Shown here piece by piece: positions 37,195-48,500 of a stretch of 64,000 bases of DNA (the stretch's first letter is position 1; the number at the start of each line of letters is the position of its first letter). The stretch lies in contig CM067565.1 in the NCBI GenBank assembly GCA_034336665.1, forward strand, positions 81,780,858-81,844,857. Reading direction: 5' to 3'. The DNA comes from Luscinia megarhynchos (Eukaryota; Chordata; Aves; Passeriformes; Turdidae). The notes under the pieces were generated by a model, which saw nothing but the letters and a program-made list of their open reading frames with translations, did no database searches and was not told the origin of the DNA. Made by a program: the position numbers and the translations under genes.

Positions 37195-37390
37195 AAATCA
37201 GGGAATTAAGTGAAGAGAACACACAGGGGAAGAATTATGCTGAAATAAATGGCAATTGAAATTTTTAAAAATTCTGAAATTAAAACAATTAAATGGAATG
37301 AGATGACATGAAGTGCAGTGAAGTGGAGCAAACCTGGCCAAAATTATACTCACTGAATTAGCAAGATTTCATTTTCTTTCATGAAATGAA

Positions 37391-40239
37391 AGGGACCAGG
37401 TGCCCAGGAACTGCAATGTGCACCTTAGGCCATAGCAGTAGCATTGAAGCCTTGAGTGATTTCCTCATTAACTTTGCTGAAAGGGTTGAAGAAACACACT
37501 TCTCTGTCTTCTCGAGCAGCATCTCTTTTTACACAAATTGTCAGTAGAAAACCTTTCAAGAAATCACCTTGCTGAGAATTACGCTTTTGTTGCATGAAAT
37601 AAAGCACAAAGGCAAATGCTGGAGCTGATAATGCAAAGTGCCCACTCAGTCCTGTGTCAACACAGATCATTTTTATACCAGTAATAGACAACATGGGGTG
37701 TTGAGGAGAAGCTTGGGCAGGAACAAAGCACACACAATAAATTTAAACCTTCGAGGACCAAGTGTGAGAAGCAGAGTTTTACTGAGGTACAGGCATTTTG
37801 CTTCCCCAGTTGTACAAAAAAGAATTGCAGATCAAGTAGAATGAAGAAAAGTCTGACCAGTTATATGTGCTGAATGGACTCTACACACAGAGCCTCTCTC
37901 AGATGCCACCTGTAAACAAGAACAGCCTCTGACTCTGCAAAGGAAAGTAGGAAAAGGAGTGTGCAGGTAGGACTGCTGTTTATCTCTAATAACATCTCAG
38001 AAATGAAAAAAAATAAATCCTTTCCCCTTGAAAAATAAATAACTTTTCCAAATGAGCCATGCATCCAGAAGGAGATACTGAACTTGCTCCCACCATGGGT
38101 GGAAACAAGTCTTGGTACATGATCAGCTGAGCCCACACAACCTTTTCTCCTTAAAAGAAGGAATCATCTTCCTCACCCTCTTGCCTTTCTGTACCTCTGA
38201 TCTTCCTCTCATCCTCATGTGAGCTAACCTTTCCTTCTTCTGGCCCTTTGAGCCCATTCTTGTTGCCCACCAAACCCTGCAGTGAACTATATGAATCATT
38301 AGCCTGGCAGGATGTGATCCTAATTTCTGGGATGGTTTCTGCTATCTTAGTGAGTTAAAGCCACTCAAAATATGACACGTGCAAGATAAGAAGATTTTAG
38401 ATATAGCTGGAAGAAAAAAAAATTATTCTTCAAAAGGGAATAACAGTGTCAAAACCTAGTGAAGTGTTTCAATATTTTGCAAGAAATAAAACTCGAGTAA
38501 TTCCCAACCCTGCCCTGTGTTTTGGATGACCATATTGTACCCCAGATAACCAGCAATACAGAAATGGGTAAAGATGAAGAGTAAAAAGAATAATTGAACT
38601 GCTTTGATTTTCAAAGAGGGGCTCAGGACAGCCCAACTGTGATTATAATGAACATCTTTTGTTTCCTCTGTGGGAGATCTGTAGGGGTACAGTTGCTATA
38701 AAAATAGGGGCTCAGCAAACTGGTAGGACATGATTACAGGAACTGTGCCTTGCTGCTACACAAAGCATAGTTCAAGACACAGACATAATATTTTCTCTGA
38801 AAATGGTGGATTTAATTGCAAATTCTCTTGGGTTCACTGAAATCTGTGTCTTGAGTTCATTTCATGAAGCCTGAGCAAAGGAAATGTGAACAGTTGGGAT
38901 ACCAGAGGCAGAGTGAAAACGAGGAGGAATTCAATGCAGGGGCAAATGCAAAAATACAAACTGAATGAGGCTTAATACATCAGGGATTAACTCTGCTTTG
39001 ACTTTTTAAAATAATATCCCTTCCTCTGAAGACACAGTGCTAGATGTTAGAAAATTACTGTCTTCTGAAGCTTGATATTTCAAAATAATGAAGGCTAAAG
39101 TCCCATTAGATGTTTGTTTAAGGACTAACACATTTAGCATCTGTAAAACCTAACCACAATGTCTTGCTGTTTGTCCACTAAATCCCATTATTCTCTAGCA
39201 GTGGGATGTTTATTCTGTTTAGCTGTCCTGCCTGCTCCAAAACCAGAGTATTCTCACTGAATGTGCCACTTAGTTGTACAGTTCTTATTCTAGATCTTGA
39301 ATTTAGGGCTGGTCAAGAGGGATGTGAGAAATATCTTTGACAGAGCTGACCTCCTGACATGCAGCTCAGGAGCAGCACAGGCAAGACTTAGACTGAAATA
39401 AAAAAGGAACAGTTTTTCTTTTGTAAAAATTTAAGCAGCAAACAGTATCTCCTGGAATACAGAGCTGTGGGACACTCATTCATTCCAGTGACACTTGCCC
39501 AGTTTACTGATGTCTACACCATGTGATGATGGACAGGTTGAAGAGAATGAGAGTTTTCTCATGGCAGGCACTGTCCTAAAACAAAGAAGGCTGCCCATGT
39601 TCCATTTACAATTTCAGCGGGACTTTTGCTCCCTTGAACCCAGTGTGCTTTGGTCCATTGTTCCTATCCAGTAGAAAGTTTCATCGAAGCTCAGCTACTC
39701 ACTGAATCTGTGCTTGAGTGGACTGTTAAGTCTCGGTGTCCTGGCATTCAGGCTGCTGAAATGCAACACCTTGAAGTCTCAAATCTTCATGTCAAGCTTC
39801 TCATTTCAGTCACTGACAGGCTTTCATCTCATTCAGATAAGCTGCTCTCAGTGGTTAGAAAGTCATCCTTGTAACCCAGTCTAGCTTCTGTGCTGAGCCT
39901 CTTAGCCCAGTGACAGTTTTATAGATCTCGCCCCTTCTGTGGATGTGCCAGACCTAGAATGACAATCCTCAGAACTCAAGTCAATAAATTGTGCCTCGAA
40001 GTTGTGAGTTTTGTCCAAAAGTTGTAAGCTCAGCTTACTTAGGGACAACTTTTATTTCTCTTAGTCTGTATTTCCCTGTCAGCTGCTGGCTGGAGATCTG
40101 GGCTTTAGAAAGAAGGAAAGAACAAAGACGTTAATTCCCTGCTTCCAGGAGACAGACCTGCAAGACATCGGAAATCCGTAAAATCCTGAGCCGGCACCAC
40201 CCCCAGCCCTGGTGTCTCAAAAGTGCCACTGGGCGAAAC
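37391..40239. other. Unique non-coding sequence, no gene seen
   Basis: No coding exon is supported. Minus-strand frames at 37425-37733 and 37861-38136 are not recognisable. Short A runs occur near 38009 and 38410. The sequence is moderately AT-rich with few CpGs until about 40160. Confidence 0.5.
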
Positions 40240-40450
40240 CTGGCGCCATAGCTCATCAGCACAGAGCAAATGCAAACTTCATTGTGTAATCATTGTTGCT
40301 GGAATTATCTATTCTTTATCTCTGTGAGAGCGTGAGAGATTAAGTTTGGAAGCCTATTAGCAGCCACTGAAATGCCATTGTTATCATTCACTGTTAATCA
40401 TCACGCCTGGCTCTAATGCACTTAATCGGAGAAGTTGACACTTGGGCTCT
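40240..40450. promoter_or_regulatory. Probable conserved non-coding element (enhancer-like)
   Basis: Dense motifs in unique AT-rich sequence: CTGGCGCCATAG, a POU octamer-like ATGCAAAC at 40270-40277, SOX-type CATTGTTG and CATTGTTATC, GTGTAATCATTG and GTTAATCATCACG homeodomain sites, and CTAATGCACTTAATCGG. CpGs survive in AT-rich context (GAGAGCGTGAG, ATCACGCC, AATCGGAG). No coding frame and no repeat family are seen. In my judgement this is among the strongest enhancer-like textures of the window, but conservation is not demonstrated. Confidence 0.45.
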
Positions 40451-40774
40451 AAATGCGAGTCAGCCAAGGGGGAGAGAGGTGGAAAGTGCCCATGGCTCTT
40501 GCATGGAGCTGGCATCTTCTGCTCATGGCAGCTTTTAAGTCAAATAAAGACCCCAGCAGCAGGGTGGGAACTCCTGGCAGATCCTTCCAGATCCCTAACT
40601 GATTACAGCTGGTCTTGGCAGTACATTTAAATGGCACAGGGAGACAGCAGAAAAGCTCCCTGTCATGAAACATCCCACACAGGACTAACAGACATGCTGA
40701 GGAAGCCAGCCCCTGGTCAGGGAAAATGTTTCTTGGGGTTTTTGGAAAATTTTGCCTGCCAGCTGTTAATGGAT
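40451..40774. other. Spacer between two enhancer-like blocks
   Basis: No gene or repeat is recognised. The opposing open frames over it (40442-40630 plus, 40449-40796 minus) are unrecognisable. Confidence 0.4.
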
Positions 40775-40965
40775 GGGGCTGAATTGCAGTCTGCATGTTA
40801 ATGAGCCTATTATGAGCGGCGCTTTATCTTGTGACAAAGGTGGATTTAATGGAGTTGAAAGGTTTCCCAGAGTAAATTCTAAATGTCCTAATAATGCAAT
40901 GAAGACTCTATTAGTCTATTTATTAATTACAGCACAGCCATGTTTCAGCAAGCGTCTTTCAGCAC
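40775..40965. promoter_or_regulatory. Possible conserved non-coding element
   Basis: Contains CATGTTAATGAGCC, GAGCGGCGC, a SOX/TCF-like ACAAAGGTGG, CTAATAATGCAATG and an AT-rich TATTTATTAATTACAGC segment. It closely follows the block at 40240-40450, so both may belong to one regulatory cluster. Motif-based inference only. Confidence 0.38.
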
Positions 40966-43900
40966 CCCACTATGTGACTTTCCCAGTAGAGAAAGCTCAC
41001 AGGGACGTGTCCTGCAACCTGAAGATGGGAAGCTGCAGTCCGTGTTACAGCCTTTCTAGAAGTCCTTAACATGGTATTCCTTATCCTTGCACTTTTACTT
41101 CCACTCTACTTTATCTGGCAGTAATTCTAGCCTTGATGTCTATGAAGTGTTCTGGGTGCTTATCACCCAAATGCTTCAAAACATCTTCTCCAAGCCTATG
41201 TGTCACTGTCACAGTTGTGGAGTGGGATCTCTGTAGATTTGGGCCACATCTCACAGCTCCCTGGGCATACCCCATTGTTTCTCTGGGCTTTTTGATGAGG
41301 CTTTACCTGTACTGTGAATCTTCCAGCAGAAGTGATGGTCATGTCAGCTTCCACAGTGCCTGCTTTTACAAGGTACTATGGCATATACCAATTGTTATTC
41401 TTTGCATGCCTGGGCTCAGATCCTTTAAAGTTCAGGTCAGTCTCAAGGCTAAGATGAATTCGCTGCCTCAGGACTGATGCTGTCTCTTTTACACTACTGG
41501 TCAGAAGACTCTTCTGTCTTAGATACTCTGGCTAAGTTTCCATGAAGATTGTTCAGAGAAAAAAAGGGCCATGATAATTGTTTTACAACATTGTCAGATA
41601 GAGGACATCTTTCTTTGTCTTTCGGGTTATGTTTTGCGTTAATAGTGAAGTGTGAATGACTGCAGGCTTTCTGTGGGTTTGCTGGAGCCAAGCTTTTTAA
41701 CTCTTTCCTCTCCTAGGAGCTAGCACACTCAGAGGTGAGAAAAACAAGGTGTGCAATTAACATAAAATTCTGGCACAGTATCTTGATTCACAGTACCACC
41801 TGGGTTTTTTCTTTCTGTGCTCATCACCTTTGTCTCTTATTGAATGGCATCTGTGTACAGAATACCTATGTTTTCAAGCTGCAATCCACATCTCATTTGG
41901 CAACCATACACCTGTTGAAAAAAAAAAAAAGCTCATACAACAGCTCACAACTTTTCACTGACAAGGAGAATATGATCCTTCCTACCTCCACCAAAGACTC
42001 CAGTTGAGAAACTTGTGGTGAAAGGAGCTGCACAGATCTATAGGAGATGCTTTCCTTCATGCCAATGGGCTCATTGGTAATTTTAAAGAAAAGGTCTAAA
42101 AGTCTGTTTCAGTTGGAAAACGGGACTAAATAATCTCCTTCAACCCATTTTCACTCCAAGCTCTCAGCTGCATTGTAATTAACTTTACTATCTGCAGCAG
42201 TATAAGAACATTTTCAGTCAAAATAAGAAATAATGCTTCTTCTATAGTACTTTCTATCCAAGACTGAATTATCATACCATCCTACTGTCTATTGCCTTCC
42301 TTTGCTGTGAAGCAGCTTGCCTCTGCTGACAGCAAGCAGTGGTGGGACAGAAAGACTCTGTCTCGCTGGCCCTGACTCACTGCCCACTCCTACCCACTCA
42401 GCTGTCTCATTTGAAGACCACGTGAAAGAGGCTGTCCTGCATGAGCCCTTCTTGGTGGCAAGCATGCCTTGCTAAGGAATTACAGATCTCTTCAGAGGTC
42501 CAGCAAGTTTTAGTACTGTATCTGGAAGAAAAATGGCTGCATTTTGGTATTTTAAAGAAAGGGAGGTGAGGACATTCCATCATTTCTTTAAAGCAAAGAC
42601 GAAATTGCTCTGAACATAGAAAGCCCCCTATTCAGATCATCAGGACCATGCCTGGACTCACATGTCATCATACAACTGTGCACTTCAGCATCATCACAGA
42701 AGGGTATCCTTACAGAAGGTGTCAGTCCTGATTAACATAAGTATCCACACACTTCTGGGACACAAAAGGACCATGACAGATCTGGGTATCTCTGTTCTAC
42801 CACTCTTCTGGGGGTAAATTGCAGGATTCCTGGCAGACATCATGAAGGAAGATATTTGCTTCCTGATGTTTGTCAAAAGTGATCTAAGAGGCACACTAAA
42901 CCACAAATAGAACTGTTTATATTTCTAAATCAGTCCTGAACATGGTGGTTTTTCTGGAAAATAGAAATATAAATTAATTTGTTAGCTCCTATCTAGATCC
43001 CAGCCTGTTTCACAGCAATACATTGAGAAGAGCTGGTTGAAATAATTATTCTCGACTTATGCAATCATTCTTTTTATTTCTGAAGGCTAATGGAGTGAAA
43101 ACATGCTTTCCAGACCTTTGCTAATGACAGAGTCAGAAATAATGATTGGGGACCCTTATGTTCCTCTCATAATGAGGAAAGCAACACAAAATGATAGAGA
43201 TGTGAGTCCTCAGCAATCACTTGTTCTTTATTTAAAAGGCAAATGGAGCATTCAGACGAGTTCTTTAGGTTAATGGAGCCACAAATAAGGTTTTGGGGCA
43301 AGAAATTTTCACAGATAATGCAATACAGGCAATCACTTCTCTGGAGGACAGAATTATTTACAGATGTTGAAATTTCTCTATCACAGAGGCAACCGAAAAG
43401 CCAACATTGTGAGGACAAGTCAAATTAATCCTTTATTTCTCATGGCCCCAAGTCTGTGCACAAAGTCCCTGTGGTGCAGAAGCAGCATGTCCCCATCCTG
43501 GGCGTCAGCTGCTGAAGTGGTACGGGATGATCACAGGAAATGAGAGCCCCAAAAATACTCAGAGAAGGGGACATAGCAAATTGAAAATCACTTCTTGTGT
43601 GCATGTCACCTGAAGCTTATGTGCCTCTGCCATTCACTTTCCTGTCCCTTGCCCAAGCTGAGATTCTGGCACTAACCCAGCTCACACAAGACCCCCAGCA
43701 GAATGAAATTACCCAGAGACTCCTGTTCCACTGTTTGCTGGGGGTCATGAGACTGGACAAAGCAAGCCTAGGAGATCCCTCAGAGGAGCCTCAAGTAGGA
43801 ACTCAGGCAGTTTTATCCCAAGGGAGAAGAGGGCAGAGGTAGTCATCCATACAACCATCAGCTTCAGAGAGAAGGAGTAGAGTGTGGGAAGTCCCCGAGG

Positions 43901-44067
43901 CTCTGCTGATGGTCAGATGCAATTTCTTTGACAGCTGATAAAAAGAGCTGGAAGAAGTGGAAGTCTGGAAAGATTTCTTCCCTATTGGGTCATTCCTGCT
44001 AAGGAAATTGTACCTGTTTCTTTCTCACAGGCTGGCGAAGGCAGTGGCAAAATGGAGTCCCCATAAC
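40966..44067. other. Unique non-coding sequence, no gene seen
   Basis: No supported gene. A 13-A run lies at 41918-41930 with no upstream AATAAA or retrocopy-like body. A weak CR1-tail-like stretch near 42109-42160 is too diverged to call. Frames such as 41133-41477 (plus, 114 codons) are unrecognised. Confidence 0.5.
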
Positions 44068-44192
44068 CTTGGAACAGCAGTTCAGGTCCAGCTCTCCAGA
44101 GGCTTCTAATTTTTCGCCACATCACCACATGAAGCAGGTTCATGTTTCCTTTATAGTTCTTGTTGTACTCATCAGTACTTCTGTAAATAGAT
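44068..44192 (-). other. Exon-like segment, unconfirmed (minus strand)
   Basis: On the minus strand a TTGTTTCAG acceptor context precedes 125 bases open in one frame and ending at a weaker GTTATG donor (AAG/GTTATG). The encoded stretch includes MNLLHVVMWRKIRSLWRAG and is not recognised. If the donor is skipped, the frame stays open to a stop about 85 bases further. Its entry phase matches the exit phase of the exon-like segment at 50667-50771 on the same strand. Vertebrate introns contain many such pseudo-exons, and the plus strand here is open too. I give it low weight. Confidence 0.15.
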
Positions 44193-44439
44193 CTGAAACA
44201 ACATCCATAGGCTGGGGACTTTTAGGGAAAGGGGCCTAACTTCTTGGTTGCTGGCACCATAAAAATTAATTTTACACCACTGCTTTCCTTTCTACTGCAG
44301 AAGGTAACCACCTGCAGGTTCAGATGGTTAAATGAGTCCAATGCAGGTATGCCCATATAATTGATTACTCAGCAGGGGGAGGAGGAGACAGTATATAATC
44401 CACTAAATAAGTTCTGAAAGATGCATGATTAGTAAAATT
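44193..44439. other. Unique non-coding sequence, no gene seen
   Basis: No gene or repeat is recognised. A short GGAGGAGGAG patch lies near 44380. Confidence 0.4.
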
Positions 44440-44740
44440 TACAATATCTCATTCCTTTCAATATGAAACCATCACAGGGAGAAAAAACTTTTTAAACAAC
44501 TTTTTTAACAATCGCTATGATGTTTATAACCGGGTATGTATCAAGAAACAGTCTCCTGGACAGAAAGAGAGAATATTTCACAGATGCATTTGTTTTTTTA
44601 ACAAAGCCTGCCTAGCCCGTTGGAAAGAGAAATTTAAACCCATTGATCTGTCAGTGTTAACGACAAGAGAAGCACGTCTGAGAAATTGGTTCAATATTCA
44701 AGACCCTATTTTAATAAAGCTGTTTTCCCAAGTTGTGATC
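44440..44740. promoter_or_regulatory. Possible conserved non-coding element
   Basis: AT-rich unique block with T-rich ACTTTTTTAACAATCGC, ATAACCGGGTATG (Grainyhead-like AACCGG), TTAACAAAGCCTG (TCF/SOX-like), CAGTGTTAACGACAAG and CAATATTCAAG. Several CpGs survive in AT context (ATCGC, ACCGGG, CCCGTTGG, AACGAC, CACGTC). No open frame of note and no repeat family. The texture resembles a long enhancer; this is untested. Confidence 0.42.
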
Positions 44741-45379
44741 TCATCAGCTCTCACAAGCTTAGTGGCAGGAGCTTTTTGAATGTGTTCAGTGGGGTGCCAT
44801 GAGCATGTAGAGGAGCATCTTGAAGTGATGGAGGAGATCTGACCAGTCCTACAAGTTTGGACTTGAGCCCAGCACCCTTGTTGACATCTGCCTGGTGTAG
44901 TGATCTATGAAAAGAGATGTGGAGACAATGTACTCTAAATAGGTGACTATAAAATATTACTGTGTGACTATAAAAATATATAAAATATAAGCCTTTGTGG
45001 GCTTACATTAGAGTAAGTCATGTTTCATTTCAAGGAGGAAAAAGTTACTAAAGTAGAGCATCTATCAATAGATCCATTTTCATATGTGCAACTACTCTGT
45101 TAAGATTTTTATTTTCACTCCAGATTCTGCATGAAATCAAGATATTCCTAATAATTAATTGGAAATAGACTCCCCCCGTATCATCTTTTGCATTATCCTA
45201 TAGAAATATGGGGTTTTGATGCTGTAAAGCAAATACAATCTGCAGAAATTCTGCTACTGTGACTTTCCCTACCCTGCCCAAGACAGTGTGAGATGCTAAT
45301 CACCCTTCAAACCTCACAGCATGAGGACTGAACCTTGAGAGTCTATTAATGAAGACCCAGCTGCAGTAAGCTGGGCTCG
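44741..45379. other. AT-rich spacer with a small direct duplication
   Basis: No gene is seen. Near 44943-44990 the motif GTGACTATAAAA occurs twice about 20 bases apart, within a very AT-rich TATAAAATAT patch. Confidence 0.45.
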
Positions 45380-45580
45380 TGGCTTGGACAGATGGTACGA
45401 GACTGCCCAAATAATGAACTGGGAAGGGCAGTTGTCCAAGAAAGTGCTTCAAGTAACTTTAAATGCACATTTGACTGCGTGCAATTTATCAGCCAATGTA
45501 CAAATCTTTAGTCACAAGCAGAGCACCAAGCTCAGGGACGATGTGAGCCGCTTTAATCAGCTCGCCCCCGGGTAGGAAAA
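45380..45580. promoter_or_regulatory. Possible conserved non-coding element
   Basis: Contains CCAAATAATGAAC, an NKX2-like CTTCAAGTAAC, CTTTAAATGCACATTTG, TGACTGCGTGC, a HOX-like CAATTTATCAG, an ACAAATCTTTAGTCAC segment and CCGCTTTAATCAGCTCGCC. CpGs are kept in AT-rich sequence (TGCGTG, GACGAT, AGCCGC, CTCGCC). It falls within the cluster of enhancer-like blocks at 40-45.6 kb. Confidence 0.38.
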
Positions 45581-48500
45581 GCACGCAAGGAGAAGGGGAC
45601 TGTCAGCTGCAGAGTGACATGTGCTGAGCACAGAGAAGGTCTCAGCAGTCACCTCCACCAACTCTGATTCACTCACTGCTGGTACAACACTGTCACCCTC
45701 ACCTGTAAGAGACTAACACTAACATACGCAACCACCTAACAACAGTCTGTGCTGGCAAAAAAACATTTACAAAACAGCCAGTGATCTTATCCAAATGTGT
45801 TACCCTAACAGATATTTCAAGATGGGAAAAAAAAAAAAAACGAGGAAAGAAAAGGAAACAAACTATGTGCTAGGGCTGCCATGAGTAAGAGTCAACTGTA
45901 TCAAAACTGGTTTCCCTGCAATCCAGGTGAATGACTTAGCATTTGGCAACATTAAAAAGCATTTTATTGTAATGGGCACTGCAGACTGCACCATCCTATC
46001 TCCCTGTGTAACCACTCTGTCCCCATCATTATTGGCTACTCCTTCAGTTTGTGTGTCATTCTCAGATTTATCAGCAGCAATTTCATATTTATTTCAAGAT
46101 CACCAATACAGAAAGGGAAATAACACTGGATACAGACTATTTCCTAAAAATCTCACTCCCATCAGTCAGCATTCCCTACCTCTTTTGACTCAAGTGAAAA
46201 TATTGTGCTGGTACATGCTGAACACAGTGCAAAAGCACATTATCTCTCTGCAGTCTCTGTTGACAACTGAATTTGTAATCACATACAAAATGGAAGTTGT
46301 TCTGTTTAGTAGACTCTACCTCCTTGAAAACTAAGTTGCCTGATATTAATTATATTTCCAGTTAGAAACTCGTATTTCACTGTGCACTATTTTGCCAGAT
46401 ACTAATTCAGGTTGCTCAGCTTATAACTATCTTAGCTACTCCTGTTATACCCCTCTGAAGGGGTGGCAAAATACTGGCAAAACTTAAGACATTTGCAGTC
46501 ATCTGCAATATTGCCAGCACTCCCAGGTTCATTAAAAACAGATGTTTCCTGAGCCAACCCTCTCAAGACTCCTAGATATATATAGATAATGTTTTGCAGA
46601 CTCTTTGGTTACTTCTTCTGGAAAGTAATCAGCCTTATCCAAGTCCATATGCTGTGGTTTTTCAAATATAGAGTGGGAATCATGACTTAATGCCCCTGCC
46701 TTCATTATAATATCTTTAATTACCTCTGGCTGATGATGCCAGCATTCCTACAGTTCCTAAACCTACAGAAAGTCCTCACCGCCTCTACCTTCTCTCACTA
46801 AATCAGAGGGTTTGTGTGCTGTGTTTAGCTGCTTCCCACTCCAGCAACCCCTTTTCTGCTGCCACTTTCCCTCTCTGATACTGGAAGGGTGTTATGGTCA
46901 AGGAACAGCCGGCAGTTTCTGGAGGGGGATCACAAAAGGATGCCTAAAACAGCTTTGGGATTCAGAGGCTTTCTGCAATTCATCTACAGTTCATGGGGCA
47001 AAAAGCCCTGCCTGCAATTAGAGGGAAATTATGTGAAGAGAAAAATTTGAAAATTCCCATTCTCACGGTCTCTATGCTGTTGTACAGGGTTTCAGTCTGT
47101 CAAAAAAAGGTAATGAAAAGTAAGTTAATAGATGGCACAGAGGCCATAACAAAGCCAGGGGCAGAAGTCATCACTCTAAACTATTAATTTTGTGTCTTTT
47201 TCCATTTCACTCATTTTTCTTTTCCCAAATTACCTGGCACATCTTGTCTTTACTGCCACATGCACAACTGAACTAAAAGCTTTCCTCTCTGAATAAATAT
47301 CTACTACAAGGAGAAGTTTGTTACTCTAATAGTACATTCACCACACACACACACACTGCATTCTAATAACTACAGCTGTGTAGAGAAATCCTCTTAAATC
47401 AAAGAAATACCACAACGAATAATGAGAATGTTCAACAAAAATCCGTGAAGCAAATGGGGAAATAGAAAGATTGTTTGACCTTTTAATACTGTAAATACAT
47501 CTGGAGTGCCCAAGGAATGGCTGCATCCCACAGCCTCCTGAACAAATACCTGATGCCTCTAATAATATCGTTTTCCTGCATGTGTCTGTAGCAGGCACAT
47601 GGCTCCTCTTAGCAGCAGGACAGGACAGCTGGGATTATATGGAACAGCATTTCCCAGCTGTTTTGGTTTCTGTGGGTTTTGTTTTGTTTAGCTTGGGTTT
47701 TTCTTCCAGGAACTGCATCCATTGAATAGGCTAAGTCATCAGATATAGCACCCATTTCTTCTCAGTAGATCTAGGCAGTAGCAGAACACCAGGGATGCAC
47801 ATGTGCAGCCAGTCAAGGGCTACTTTGTTAGTCCTGACAGCCTGAAGGACCAGCTGCAGTGAAGCACATGTCCCACTGGACAAGCTACACTTCGCTGGGA
47901 GAAGGAACATGAGCAGCCTGATCTCAGAGGTCTCCTAGTCCTGAAGAAACTGTGAGGGTCAGAGGAGAATTTTGATGAATGCCTGAGGCAATGGCATGTT
48001 CACCTCCTCAGAATCTCCATGTGAGGGAAGTAACCTCCGTAGGTTTTGGGTTCACCCCATGCAGAAGTGGTTGCAGAAAGAGGTTCCTCCTGAGATGGGG
48101 GATGAGTGTATACACTCTCCAAAGCACATTCTATGGAGTTCCAAAGCATAAACTTGTGTTCTTGGTACAACACCACACAGGGCAAAGGCCACCAGGCTAA
48201 TTCTGCTCTAATTATCCAAATTGGAAGGTGAATAGCTGTGAAGCTGCTTTGCTTTACTGGAAGGCTAATTTTCTGGGCACTGAAAGGTCTACTGGATCTC
48301 TGGAAGCTGAGTTTGTTACCTGCACAGAGCTGCTCTGTGCCATGAAGACTCATCAGCTTGTTAAGAGGGGCCAAAACATAGCTCTGGGTCAGGTTTCCAA
48401 CACCGTTCTGTTCCCACTGAGGTATGTCTGTGAAACTCCAGCCCCAGGTGTTAGTACCAAACTGTTTGGAAAATCAAGCCCGAAGCTCTTGAAATCTGTC

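Larger units (their letters stand above)
36377..37390. repeat. AT-rich array of inverted-repeat-bounded units (MITE-like or foldback satellite)
   Basis: Four related units are seen. Each has a head box (ATGAAATCTYGAAATCAGGG at about 36381, 36780 and 37184, and a diverged one near 36956; a further partial head lies near 36481). Each also has an internal box AAATGGAATGGGATGACATG starting at 36576, 36892, 37061 and 37291 (spacings 316, 169 and 230). Unit ends carry CAAGATTTCATTTCCTTTCA-type inverted repeats, so head and tail of neighbouring units form palindromes at 36722-36798 and 37132-37194. The cleanest complete unit is 37166-37390 (225 bp), with 29-bp terminal inverted repeats having two mismatches. 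There is no coding potential. I do not recognise the family. It could be a MITE-type DNA transposon duplicated in tandem, or a minisatellite with foldback structure. Confidence 0.85.

Noticed and set aside
41918..41930. A run considered as the tail of a processed pseudogene or SINE
   Set aside because: No polyadenylation signal, no transcript-like body upstream and no visible target-site duplication. The same applies to 45827-45840 and the T run at 62663-62678.
42109..42160. Possible CR1 3' tail (GGGACTAAATAATCTCCTT then CAACCCA)
   Set aside because: Only a short weak resemblance, with no extended CR1 body or terminal repeat. Too diverged to call by eye.
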